Assembly (NCBI GenBank): GCA_943704495.1
Contig: CALSCR010003286.1
Span: forward strand, 1 to 43,976
Direction: 5' to 3'
DNA from: Pigoraptor chileana
Taxonomy: Eukaryota > Opisthokonta > Filasterea
DNA: 43,976 nt
A program made the position numbers and the translations under genes. The first letter of the stretch is position 1. Every line of letters begins with the position of its first letter. Shown one piece after another: positions 32,574-43,328 of the stretch. The notes beneath the pieces are model-generated. The model did no database searches. It was not told where the DNA came from and worked only from the letters and a program-made list of their open reading frames with translations.

Positions 32574-35500
32574 ATGAGTGCCAGTCTCACACAGCCATTT
32601 GAGGGGACGCGCGCGCACAGAAGCCGCTCCCCGTCCACTTCGCAAGAAGAGCGCACGCTCAAGTTCAAGGCTCCCCAGATCATCGACGAGTCATGGACAA
32701 ACGCCACCGATGAAAATAGCACGGCCAGCAGTTACGCGGGGGAGGCGGACTTTCGTCTCCCGATCCGTAAGATGAGCAACGTGGATCCTCCAGTTGGTCT
32801 CCGCCGGAAGATTTCGGGGACGCCTGAGAGTGACCTCGACAGTGCTTATGACACCGAACGCACGCAAATCGTACGCGGGAACGGTGTATTCGAAGCGATA
32901 CCACCACGTATGGAGGACGACGAGAGCGTCGCTCACGTGCGCACGGTCTCTATTGAAAAGATCAAGGTCATCACAAGCGATCTGCGCTTAGAGATAGCGC
33001 GCATTGAGGAAAACCTCCGACTCGCCCAGACATATGTGCACAACCAGTCGGATGAGGCGCACATTATGGCTGCGGATTTCCAGGAGTCGGAACATCTTAG
33101 TCAGGCCCAAGAGAAGGAACGGCGACGGCTGGAAGAGCGTCTCAAGGCGGAGGCTGATGAGCTCGCGGAGGCAGAGAAGGTTCAGCGACAGCAAGCCGCA
33201 TTGTGGCAGAAGATGAGGTGAGCAAGTGATCCTGCAATGCACGCCACAATTGACTGCCATGAACATTCCGTCCTGCAAGAAGCTGATCGTACCATCCTTA
33301 ACTTCAGGGACATGCAAACCCGAATCCACAACCTGGAGGAAGCGCGCGAGATCAACAGTGCGGCTCGGGCTCGCTTGAACACAAAGCGCGAAGCATTTGA
33401 GGTGAAGGTGGCGCATATTGCTGAGCGACAGATGAATGAGCGCAAGCAGCTCGATGACGCTCAAAAGCGGCAAGATATCAACACTCAGATGCTGCTCGAA
33501 CTCGAAGTTAAGCACCTGTCGCACCGCGAGCAGGCGACTATCCTCAAGACACAGCGACTGGATGCTGAACACTTCCGGGTTATTCAGCGGAAACAGGGTG
33601 AGCATTGCGCCATTATACATACACCAATCACAGTCGCAATCTTTTGCTGCTGCAATCCTGGCTCAACATACATGCTTTAATCATCGCAGCGGAGCAACTT
33701 CGCGAGTCGCAACTTATGGAACAGAAGCATACGCAGAAGGAATTCGAACTTGAATTTCGCACTGCTGAGGGCAGGTATGGGGGTACTCCCGGCTTGCAAC
33801 CTAGTGAAGATGTTTGTGTGCATGTGATGCCCGCACGCCAGTTCGAGGTATACTGTGAGTCCTAAAGCAAAAGATACCCCGACTCCAAATCCCTTATAGA
33901 GAAAATCTCGATGCGGATCATAAGCTCGAAGTCCTCAACATCCTCGTCTCGCAAAAGAAAGAGGTCGGTCTTCAGTCGTCTGCAGTGTTCTCGATTGCCG
34001 ATCTCATCTCACATGTCTGCTCCATGAATTCTGCTGGTGTAACGTGCGGTGATTGCTCCTTGGTGTTGCGCAGCTCGAAGAGGAGCAGGATCGGATGGCC
34101 GAACAACAGCAGGCTATTGAGGCCATTCAGATCAAGGAGATGCAGCGATTGCAGTCCATGCAACTGCTTGCAGCACAGCGACGACAGGCGCGCGAACTGG
34201 GGCGTCTGCAGAAACAGCAGGCCCGAATTCGCCAGCGCGCTCGCACGGCAGAGCTCCAAGAACAGTACTCCGACTTCGTCAAGGAACAGAGCGAGACCGG
34301 CAGCAGCAGAAACGATGAAACGTCGTCCCATGGAAAGAGCCAGACCACGGCATCATCGTCCAACCTGTCCGACTCAATTGTCGACGAAGGGCAAGAGGCC
34401 GACGAGCAGTCGGCACGTGAAGCTCTCGCTGAGCGCAACCGCATGAAGAATTCAAGCGAAGACGCGCAAAAGGCGATGCTCGAGCAGCAAAAGGTCGAGG
34501 CGAGCCAGCGCGTGGAGAAAAATCGCGACAACATCACCACGATGCAGCGACGGCAGGTCCGGGCACTCGAAGAGCTGCGCCGGCAGCAAAAGGAGGAGAT
34601 GTCGACGTACGACAAGGATTCACAGAAAATGATGGTGGAGCTCAAGAACGAGCAGGAGGAGGAATACAAGAACATGCGCCGCGAGCACGCCGAAGAGATG
34701 GGGCAGCTTCAAGAAATGCAGGCGCGTGAGAAACTCACTGTTCGACAGGCGGACGAACTCGAGCGCCGCCTGGCGTTGGAGTTGGATAAAGAACGCCAGG
34801 TGTGTGTCGCAATGTTTTGTTGCAATGAACATGACTTTTTTGTATGTGTGCACGTGAGTGTGTATATGTATGTGCACATATGCGTTGCATATTGTGTGTG
34901 TTAATTAGAGCCGGTGCCTCGCATATTGTGTGTTGAATGTACAGTGCTGTTGCATATTGTGTGTTGAATGTAAAGTGCTGTTCCATGACACACAGAGACT
35001 GCACAATTGCAGTGGGGTGAGTGGATCCTTTTCTCACCGTTTAGAGCGTTTCGTCACCGCCCCAAATGCAGCTATCGAACCGTCTTCTCTATCAAATGCT
35101 GCCAAAGACGGTTGCAGATGAGCTCAAATTGGGACGCAAGATCGACCCCGAGACTTTCGAGTCCGTGACCATTTTCTTCAGCGATATCTGTGGCTTCACG
35201 GAGCTTGCGTCACGCAGCAATCCGATGCAAATTGTCTCTCTGCTCAACAAGTTATACACAGTATTCGACTCGATTGTCGACCGCTACGACGCATATAAGG
35301 TTTGCACCGAACCTCACATGTTGGGCCTTGACGCAGATGTGAGACGTTGATACTGATCGTTTGCCAAAAACTCTCCATTCCAGGTTGAAACAATAGGGGA
35401 CAGCTACATGATCGTCTCCGGTCTGCCGATTCGCAATGATAACCACGCGGTCGTCATGGCAGACCTCGCCATCGAACTTCGGTCTGCGGCGACGGCAATC

Positions 35501-35943
35501 GACGTGAGCGACCAAGAGACAGACAAGCTGTCGCTACGTGTAGGTCTCCACAGCGGTGGCGTGCTTGCGGGTGTCGTTGGCACAAAGATGCCGAGGTATT
35601 GCCTTTTCGGCGACACAGTGAACACGGGTACGTGGAGAGACTTCTGAAACACACTTTTGTGCAAGAAACTTTTGTTCCAGCGTTATGCAGTAAGAGTATA
35701 AGATCGCTGACATGATGAAGCTGTATCTTTAACATTGACAAATACGTACTTTTCGTTTTCATCGCTTGTTCGTGTGCGTATGCAGCATCACGGATGGAGT
35801 CCACTGGCGAACCACTCAAGATCCACGTCAGCCCCACCTCATATGCCCTTCTCGCCGACTCGTATCACTTTGAGGAACGCGGGACGGTGGAGGTGAAGGG
35901 TAAGGGTGCCATGGCGACGTACTGGCTCATCGGCCGCAAATGA
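32574..35943 (+). CDS. Soluble guanylate cyclase with a long coiled-coil N-terminus
   Basis: Class III nucleotidyl cyclase predicted to make cGMP. Eight exons in phase: 32574-33217, 33308-33597, 33690-33774, 33900-33963, 34074-34799, 35045-35299, 35384-35627 and 35786-35943, 821 residues. Residues 1-130 are polar and disordered. About 130-600 are charged coiled coil rich in E, K, R and Q. The cyclase domain spans about 612-821 and is closest to animal receptor guanylate cyclases ([34 protein letters not shown]). Metal aspartates are Asp650 (FFSDICGF) and Asp694 (TIGDSY). Glu690 in KVET and Cys761 are the guanine-selecting residues. Asn768 and Arg772 are the transition-state pair. With all sites in one chain it should homodimerise with two active sites. 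There is no membrane segment, kinase-homology, HNOB or PAS domain. Close coiled-coil homologues are not recognised. Confidence 0.93.
34921..34982 (+). repeat. 31-bp tandem duplication in cyclase intron 5
   Basis: Two 31-bp units (34921-34951 and 34952-34982), each starting GCATATTGTGTGTTGAATGT and ending AGTGCTGTT, with one mismatch. A partial third copy starts near 34887. GT-rich DNA precedes it (34851-34900). Confidence 0.85.
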
Positions 35944-36441
35944 CGTCGTCTCGCCCACGTTGCTGTTGCCGCAAGCTGCGGCGTGCGCCCACAGCGGCAC
36001 ACCCCTGTGACGACTCACTGAGACCGCCCGAGGTCATTCAACATTTTCCTTTTTCAATTGTTGTCTGTAAAAGCGTATTTCTCAAACTAAAGTGAAGGTT
36101 TTCTTTTCATCTCACGCGGCGTTACTGGTGCACAATAATAACGGCACTGCCGACTCTCTCAGTATAAGTACAGAAACTCAGTGTCACGGGCGCGCTGTAA
36201 AATCGACCACGTGACCATGTCACGTGCCTAGCGCTTTTGTTTGGAGTCCGTGGCCTGAAGTTCAGAGGGATGAGTGAAAATATTCAATCAGTTGCGATTA
36301 GAGCTTCTTTGTGTTTGTTGGACGCCGAATATGGAATTCGAACTTAGTCTTGTTTGATGCTATATGTATGTCGGTACGAGGCTGAACAAAGTCGTCATAT
36401 AGTGTTTAAACGCACAAGAATCACCGAATATTGCTTCCAAT
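35944..36441. promoter_or_regulatory. Intergenic region cyclase to SIKE-like gene
   Basis: 498 nt: the cyclase 3' UTR followed by the promoter of the next plus-strand gene. The notable element is a dyad of CACGTGAC half-sites at 36208-36226. Confidence 0.55.
36208..36226. promoter_or_regulatory. Inverted pair of CACGTGAC elements
   Basis: CACGTGAC, then CAT, then GTCACGTG: two perfect 8-bp arms in inverted orientation around a 3-nt spacer, 216 nt before the next start codon. Confidence 0.55.
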
Positions 36442-37888
36442 ATGGGAAAGTCTAATCGAGGGGGATCCTCCACGGCGTCTACGATTAATACTACTAGTAG
36501 TAACTCTGGGACCATCGGCAGAAAAGATGCCAAGGTACATGCACTTATATTTTCGACCGAAAATGCGTGTTCTTATTCCTAATTTGCATTGTTTGGGACA
36601 TTTCTGTGCTCATCCTTTACTTTTGTCTGCTAATCGAACGCGAACCTTAGGCTGCTGAGATGAAGAAGCGAACTGCCTCTGGGCCCACCGAGGTTGTGAC
36701 CGTCAATGTTAAATCAGCAGAGGGACTTCGAGTGCAACGTGCGGCGAGGTATGTGTGTTGGTGTGTCGCCCTCGTGATGTCAACCCCCGATATCCATCTC
36801 CGCGTTGATGCACCATGCAGTAGTCCACTGTACTTGCCGTCTGCGTCTTTAACTGACGCTATTCGTCTCCAAGAATTTAAATTTCTTTTAACTGCTTTTT
36901 AAAATGCAGGGCGTTGAGTTCCAGCGCCGTGCGTAAAGAGCAACGGCCGTCTCTGTCCGAGGCCGCCAATCCTGGGCCCCGCGTGTCTGTGGCGCAGGCA
37001 ATGGTGACGGATACCGATGACCGATCAGCGTTTTTTGATGGGGAGTCTTTGCCGCGACATGCTTCATTTTCTTCTTTCACAGAGCAGGCAGTGATCGCGA
37101 GCGTTGCTGCCACTGCACGGCCGGCTGTTATTGTGGCGCGAGTGGGCGTGGCGACACAGACGGATGCCGTGCCCGTGTCTCACGACGCGCTTCTCGAGTC
37201 GAAATTGAACGATGGTAAGCCTCACACAGCGCGCGTGGACACATATGCGCATATGTTCACATGCACTGTAGAGGTTAGTTAGGTTAGTGGTTAGTGGTGA
37301 GGTTTTGAAAGTGTGCACCCGGGGGCTGCCCTGTCCTGTGAATCTAATTCGTCACATTGTGTTTTGGTTGTCTTCAATGCCTCAGCTATGGAGGCGCTTC
37401 TGATTGCCAGCTCGGAAAATTCAAGCCTGCGTGAAGTTCTTGCCGAATATCACGGGGCGGTGGATCTCATCATGTCCAAGCACCGAGAACAGATGTCGTC
37501 GCTGGACGCGTCGCACATGCTGCGTGCACGACAGCTCGAAGTGGAGCTTGCCGAGCAAACCGCAGCACGCGCACAGGCGGAGAAAATGTCGGCTGCGTTG
37601 TGCGATCGCATTGACGAAATGGTTCACGTGATGGCCTACGCAGCCGAGCTGGAAGAACGGTCGTCCGCGGAGATGACCTCTGAGGTTCGATCACTCCGCG
37701 TGGAAAACGATGCGATGAGGCAGCTCCTCTCCATTGCAGGAATTGAACTGCTTCCGGAAGATGTACCCGATGTTCGCCCGAGGCTTCCCGAGAGGCCTAG
37801 TAACGGATCACTCAATGGCACACACACGTTTCCAGGGCAACGCCTAATTGACCGCGCCGATGCTTTGTCAGATGAGACCGCTGCGTGA
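36442..37888 (+). CDS. SIKE/FGFR1OP2-family STRIPAK subunit
   Basis: Coiled-coil protein of the SIKE1/FGFR1OP2 family, which bridges striatin-PP2A (STRIPAK) complexes to kinases. Four exons in phase: 36442-36534, 36651-36748, 36910-37214 and 37386-37888, 332 residues. The start MGKSNRGGSS sits at the head of the only exon that fits in phase. The N-terminal 165 residues are low complexity and not alignable. From exon 4 the family signature is clear: ENSSLREVLAEYHGAVDLIM followed by SKHREQM matches the animal block ELRTSLEEHQSALELIMSKY. The second heptad region (ALCDRIDEMVHVMAYAAELE, LRVENDAMRQLLSIAGIEL) corresponds to the C-terminal coil. The tail (PERPSNGSLNGTHTF) is disordered. Intron 3 (37215-37385) carries GTTAG repeats. 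The family call rests on the C-terminal half. Confidence 0.85.
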
Positions 37889-38656
37889 TCCTCAGAACAG
37901 CTTGCTGACCACGCTGTGCGCTGATCTAAGTTGCGGTTGCGCATGCTACGTTAAGTGTCTGTGTGCGGCCCTTCCAACGAATGGAATGTAATATACTCTT
38001 TTAGAAGATACCAGACACACACAATGGCAATCTCACGCAAACTCTTCCTGGGGGCACATGTACTGTAAATGTTCGTGTTCTACTTTTCTGACTGTGTGCG
38101 TGTGGTCCTGAAACTCCAAAGAAAAAGTCCTACCCAGTATTCCAATCGCTGTGAAAATTTCGGCGGGCGTAAGACCAAGCCACAGTATGGAAACAGCATG
38201 TCAATATCTACCTCGCCCATTCCCCCGCCTCTCGTACCAAGTCATGCAATTGTGTAAATCGTTGTTATCAGGGTTGTGACGAATGCGAAACCACCTGTCG
38301 TGAATCAATGCACGGCACTAACCTCGTTCCGGGCATGCACGACAGTCAGTGCATCCAATCATTGACAACGCCGAACTCCGAATGCAAATGCACACTTTTA
38401 CTTGTTTGCTCAGTTTGAATGACAAACAGCTGGCTACTCCAAATGCGTGCACTGTGAAAGCAACTATACTAAATGAATTATAAAACCATTTTTTTTAAAT
38501 GTTTTGCAAGTCATTTTACATAATTCACCTCAGCAGGATATTGATTGCAGTCGACAAACAGAGGGATTGCCGAATGGAAATAGAATCTATCAGCTGACAG
38601 ACGAAGTGTTGGCTGTCTGAACAGAAGATACGTGTTCAGACAGTGACAGTATCAGG
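37889..38656. other. Convergent intergenic region SIKE-like / ZnT
   Basis: 768 nt between two convergent stop codons, AT-rich around 38480-38530. It contains the 3' UTRs and no ORF with recognisable features. Confidence 0.65.
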
Positions 38657-41243
38657 TCAGAGTGCCGAGGGCGACCGGTTGGCAGTCTTGCGGCGCACGA
38701 GTTTGTTCTTGTCCGATGTGCAGCAAACGTTCGTTTTGCAGCTTGCATTGTCATCGTCGCCGCAATCGAGCAGGCAGAGCTTATCATCATCAAGCTGCGT
38801 ATAAAATGGCATGAGCGCCCGTGTATATAGGTTTAAAAAAGCGACATGCTTTGCATTGGTGTAGGCTGTTGATCGTCAATTCGCAAATGCTCACTGCATA
38901 AGCGAAAGATGCATGGCTTTGCACCCATTGTGCATGAAAGGCAAAGGCAAAAATTAACACAACAACCGGCCGTACGCACCGACTCGGCGTTGGAAAGCTG
39001 AATAAATTCCGGCTGGATAGTCGTTGAGTGAACACCGATAGAGTGGAAGAGGGCCTTCATCAGTGCAGCGAGGGTCATGTAGTCTTGCTGCGTGTCACAA
39101 GTCACGTGAACCGTTGCGATGAACTTCTCATCGGCGAGCTGCCACACGTGGAGCTCGTGAATGTCAACGACACCGGGCATCTATGCGAGACGTGGAGGGT
39201 GGAAGGTGGTAGGAAATTGGATTACATAGCGATGAGGGTGTAGAAATGGCGCTGTCTGATTTGTGATCATCTACGGTCAAGAAATGTACAGACAAATGAG
39301 GCAACCTCCGCCGCAGCGGCACGGCCACAGCTGAAATGATACAGTGCAGCAAACATTGTGGGGCAGGAGGCGCACCTTCACGAGTTGGTCGCGCAGCATA
39401 TCCAAGTTAATGTGCTTGGGAATGCCCTGCAGCAGAATCAGCGCCGCGTGCTTAACTGTTCCACGCAAGAGCGCCAAAGAGACGGAATACAACGCAATAC
39501 AAAGAAATATGATTAGAAGTTGCATCAGCAGTGCATGAACAGCTGTAACCGCGGAGCGAATGAGACACAACCCACTGACGAACGAGACCATAGTCATACC
39601 TGAGCGAAAACGTCAATATACCAAGAGCAACGTGCACACAACATCTTAATAGAACGCACCCAGGGGAACAGTGCTGACGATAATGAGGGTGGTAAACAAA
39701 AGACTCATGACGGGGTCCATGTAGAAGCGCCCACTCCAGTCCGACAGCCAAATGACAGTCGCCGAAATCATCACCGCAATCGAACCGAGAGCATCGCCAA
39801 GCACATGCAGGAACACACCGTGCATGTTCATATTGCCATGGCTCCCGTGAGCCGCCGCACCTGAGCACAAAAAACCGTGTTACCAAAATAACAAAGATTC
39901 TGATGTTGCACACTAACGAGGAAAACAGCGAACAATGGAACATGCAATGCCCTCGACCACAATAACAGTCGCAATTATCCCTCATTCGCACCAACACATT
40001 TAAAACAGCACAGAATCAATTCATCATGGCTCATACCGGCGCCCATGTTCACAGCCGTCTCCCCCGGATGTTCGGGCGTGGCGACAACATTGATGCCCTC
40101 CACGCCGTCTGAAACGACAGGCGGATGGGCGGGGTCGGCAATGGCAGACAACTCAACCGCACCGTGCGAGTGGCTATGGCCGTGGGACTCGTGGGTGTCT
40201 CCATGGCTGTCCCCGTGGGTGTCACCGCCGTGGCTGTGCGCGCTGCTACAGTCGCCACCCTCCGTCGCGTGTGCGTTCCCGTGGCCGTGGCCGTGCGCAT
40301 GCTTCTCCTTCTTGTGGCTTTTGTCCGCTTTCTTTCCCTTCTTGTCCTTCTTGTCGCCGTGCGAGTGGCCATGCTCATGCGAGTGGCCGTGACCTTCGTC
40401 GTGTGTTGCTTCGGCAACGGCCGCGGCCCCAGAGTGCGCGTGCCCATGCCCACCACCCCCGTGGCTATGACCGTGCCCTGCGAAAATGGCAGAGCAGAAT
40501 GGTTGAGTGCTGGCTTCACTCTGGACCGCCAAAGCGCAAGCTATAACAGCCACCCACACAGTCCATCAGTAATGTTCTCAAACAAAACAAACCTGAAAAC
40601 ATGAAGAGACCGATGATGTTGATGAAGAGACCCACACCACCGACAATGAGAACCAGCTTGGGATCCTTGATCTCTGCACAGCAAGACAGCAGTAGTTTGA
40701 GCGTTTTTTCTATCCGAGAATAGAGACGAAGACAGCAGTAGTTTGAGCTTTTTTCCATCCGAGAATGGAGGCGAGGAACACTCATAGAAAACACAGACGC
40801 GTACCCTCGATAGTGAAAAACCGCTGGATAGCCTCGATGACAATTGAGAAGCAAAGGGCCAAAAGAAAAATGCCATTGATGAGCGCTCCCAAGACCTCAG
40901 CGCGGATCCATCCATATGTATTCTTCTCGGAAATCGTTTTTTTCGCAGCCTATATGCGAAGGATAGCACGATGGAGAGAGCGACAAAATGCGCACACTTT
41001 AGAAGGGTGATGACAACAGCAAACACGGCATGAGATGAGTAAATACACGAGTCCGTCACCAACCTTAACAGCGTAGATTCCGATTAGGAGTGAAAATATG
41101 TCCGATAACATGTGGAACGAGTCGGCAACCAGCGAGATGGAATTCGTCATATGGCCGACAATAATCTCCACAAAGAAGAACGCCGTCGTGAGCCCAACCT
41201 GCACGTACAGCTTCCCCTGGCGGCCCGCCAGTCCCTTACCCAT
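38657..41243 (-). CDS. Zinc transporter, CDF/ZnT (SLC30) family, ZnT1-like
   Basis: Zinc/proton antiporter moving Zn2+ out of the cytosol. Eight exons on the minus strand, in phase: 41243-41064, 40949-40805, 40673-40593, 40477-40037, 39860-39660, 39455-39376, 39180-38980 and 38794-38657, 488 residues. Six membrane segments surround the two zinc-site pairs: His44/Asp48 in SFHMLSD and His301/Asp305 in HVLGDALGS. KNTYGWIRAEVLGALIN matches the ZnT1/ZnT10 block. The loop between segments IV and V (about 137-282) is very rich in histidine, with HGHSHEHGHSHG, a lysine-rich stretch (DKKDKKGKKADKSHKKEK) and further HGHGHG repeats. The C-terminal cytosolic domain has IPKHINLDMLRDQLVK and VVDIHELHVWQLADEKF. 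It ends in a cysteine-rich tail (DNASCKTNVCCTSDK). Divergent with LIG1. Plasma-membrane versus vesicle location cannot be read from sequence. Confidence 0.95.
40685..40776. repeat. 46-bp tandem duplication in ZnT intron 2
   Basis: Two diverged 46-bp units (40685-40730 and 40731-40776). Each starts GACAGCAGTAGTTTGAGC and contains ATCCGAGAAT. Confidence 0.8.
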
Positions 41244-41527
41244 TCTCGCTCTCACGTGACGCACTTGTGCGCGAGACTGGGAATGCGGAAAAGGATGCAA
41301 TTACAGATCAATGCTCTTCTTTGTCTCCTGGCGCACGGCTCTCGTGGACTCTTTAATATGAGCAGACGTGTCGTGATTGTAGTGCTGTTTGTGAGTTTTG
41401 TTCATGTGCTTGCTCGCGCGGCGAGCCGTGTCAGGTCGGCTGACGTGACGGCCGGCGGACTGCACAGACTATCATTCAATCAACTGAACCTCGTGATCCG
41501 CAACTCACGGGCATGTGACCGTCTGAT

Positions 41528-41551
41528 CACGTGACAAGTTAACCACGTGAC
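41528..41551. promoter_or_regulatory. Direct repeat of CACGTGAC
   Basis: CACGTGAC, an 8-nt spacer, CACGTGAC. The spacer and its edges contain the palindrome GTTAAC. Confidence 0.5.
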
Positions 41552-41683
41552 ATTTCCCGCGCAAAGTGGCCGGCCTACCCTCGGCACGACTATTTGTATT
41601 CGGCCGGGCGGGAAAAGAAGAAACACACTTCTATGACGTAAAGAGAGGGCGCACGAGAGAGGAACGTAAGATTGAGAGAACAA

Positions 41684-41692
41684 TATAAATAG
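41684..41692 (+). promoter_or_regulatory. TATA box upstream of LIG1
   Basis: TATAAATAG, identical to the element in front of DPYD, located 85 nt before the LIG1 ATG. Confidence 0.5.
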
Positions 41693-41776
41693 CTAAATAG
41701 AGAGAACCTGGTTGAAGGCGTCGACTTGTCGCTATTGAACTACTCGTCACCACGCGGGGCGGTGCACTAACCAAGA

Positions 41777-43328
41777 ATGCAGAGGAGCATAGCGTGAGTG
41801 TCAACGCTAACAATATTGATGAATGACGTGCATCATGTTTCATTTACAGTAAATATTTACGGAACGCAACGCTTGGAGGCGTGAAAAAACATGGATCCGT
41901 TTGACAAGCAGTTTATTCCCATTCCGCAGAAGCTTTTTCGGAAAGAACGGCAGTAACGCAGCGGCGAAGCCGAAGGTTATCGCGGCAGTCAATGCATCGG
42001 AAAACAATGTCGATGGACATGCGCCAGCCGAAGATGCCATGCAAATTGTGGGCGACGGTGGCATCTCCTTAAAGCGCGCTATGGATGCAGAGGAAAATAA
42101 TGGCTCCCCTCCGGCAAAGAGGGCGCGTGTTGAAGACACCTCCACTAAGACAGTTCCGCCGGCAGATGCGACAGTGGTCCCTGAACTGGAGGCGGCGAGA
42201 AATGGTGCGACGGAAGTGGTCACCGAAAAGACAGCCGCTGTTATGGGAATGCAAATGCCGACCGTCGAGCAGATGGTCAGCGACTTCTGTCCGCAGAGCG
42301 AAAACTTTCATCCCGTGAAGAGTGCGTGTTGGAAGGCGGGCGAGAGGTGGGTAGGGAGTCGCTACTCCTCAAGGCCGTGTCCAACACGCTTCATGAGAAG
42401 AAATGTACCAAATATCTGATCGTATGTGCCCATTCTTCTATTGTTTTCCGGCCGATTGATAGTGTCCCTTACGTCGCACTTTCGAAGACGTTCGAGGCGA
42501 TCGAGGCCACGACAAAAAGGTAGTGTACATTTGCTTTCCGTGTTTGTCGCTCAACCGTTCGTGGCGACCGCTCGCTCGCTCACATATCATGCGTTCGACA
42601 CCGTACAGGCTCAAGATCATTGACATACTCTCCAATCTGTTCCGGAGTGTGATCGCATTAACGCCGAAAGACCTGATTTGCTGTATTTACCTCTGCACCA
42701 ACAAGGTTAGTGATTTGCATGAGAGCCAGGTAGGCACAAGTGTTAGCGCATAAAGTGCCATAGATCTTAGTGCTAATATACCCGGCACCTATATGCAAAC
42801 GTGGCTTGCAGATCGCACCAGATTATTCCGGAATTGAGCTAGGAGTTGGGGAGGCGCTTCTCATCAAGGCGATAGCAGAGGCGACCGGTCGCAGTGCGGC
42901 GGCCATTAAGACGGACGCCGAGTCGGCAGGGGACCTGGGTACTGTTGCGCAGGTAAGCAAGCCCTTTGTCTTGTGAATGACTGCACTCTTTTTGGGCGGC
43001 CGCCTCCTCGATATGTTTGGAATCATGACCATTGGAGCCGATATCCGCTTTGTGTACACAGGCCAGCCGTATGAACCAACGCACAATGTTCCAGCCGCCG
43101 AAGCTTACGATTGCAAAAGCATTTGGCGTACTCAAAGAAATTGCGTCGATGCAGGGCAATTCGGTAGGTCCGAATACGTCAGAGCTTTAGCTTATTCGCA
43201 CTGAGATAACTGTTAATGTATTGTAATTATCTCATTATATATCGAGCTCAGTCGATGGCGAGAAAAGTCGACAAAATACGTGGGATGCTCGCCGCATGCC
43301 GAGATTCCGAGGCGAAGTTCATCATCAG
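41777..43328 (+). CDS. LIG1: DNA ligase I, 5' part (catalytic domain off the window)
   Basis: ATP-dependent ligase sealing Okazaki fragments in the nucleus. Exons in phase: 41777-41793, 41930-42346, 42463-42519, 42609-42705, 42812-42952, 43062-43163 and 43252-43328; the gene continues beyond the window. The first coding exon is only 17 nt. Joined to exon 2 it gives MQRSIASFF, the PCNA-binding PIP box found at the N-terminus of animal LIG1, which fixes the start. A disordered linker with an NLS-like PPAKRARVE follows. The DNA-binding domain begins at NFHPVKSACWKAGE and continues as VPYVALSKTFEAIE, LKIIDILSNLFRSVIAL, LGVGEALLIKAIAEATG and ARKVDKIRGMLAACRD, ending at KFIIR with a GTTCGC donor. 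The catalytic lysine and nucleotidyltransferase motifs lie outside. No break in the part seen. Confidence 0.96.

Larger units (their letters stand above)
41244..41776. promoter_or_regulatory. Divergent promoter region ZnT / LIG1
   Basis: 533 nt between start codons. Holds CACGTG at 41253-41258 right next to the ZnT start, a direct repeat of CACGTGAC at 41528-41551, and a TATAAATAG box at 41684-41692 directed towards LIG1, 85 nt before its ATG. Confidence 0.6.

Noticed and set aside
41891-41956. ATG-started ORF reading MDPFDKQF at the presumed LIG1 start
   Set aside because: It stops after 21 codons and is out of frame with the ligase. The spliced exon 41777-41793 gives the PIP box in the correct phase.
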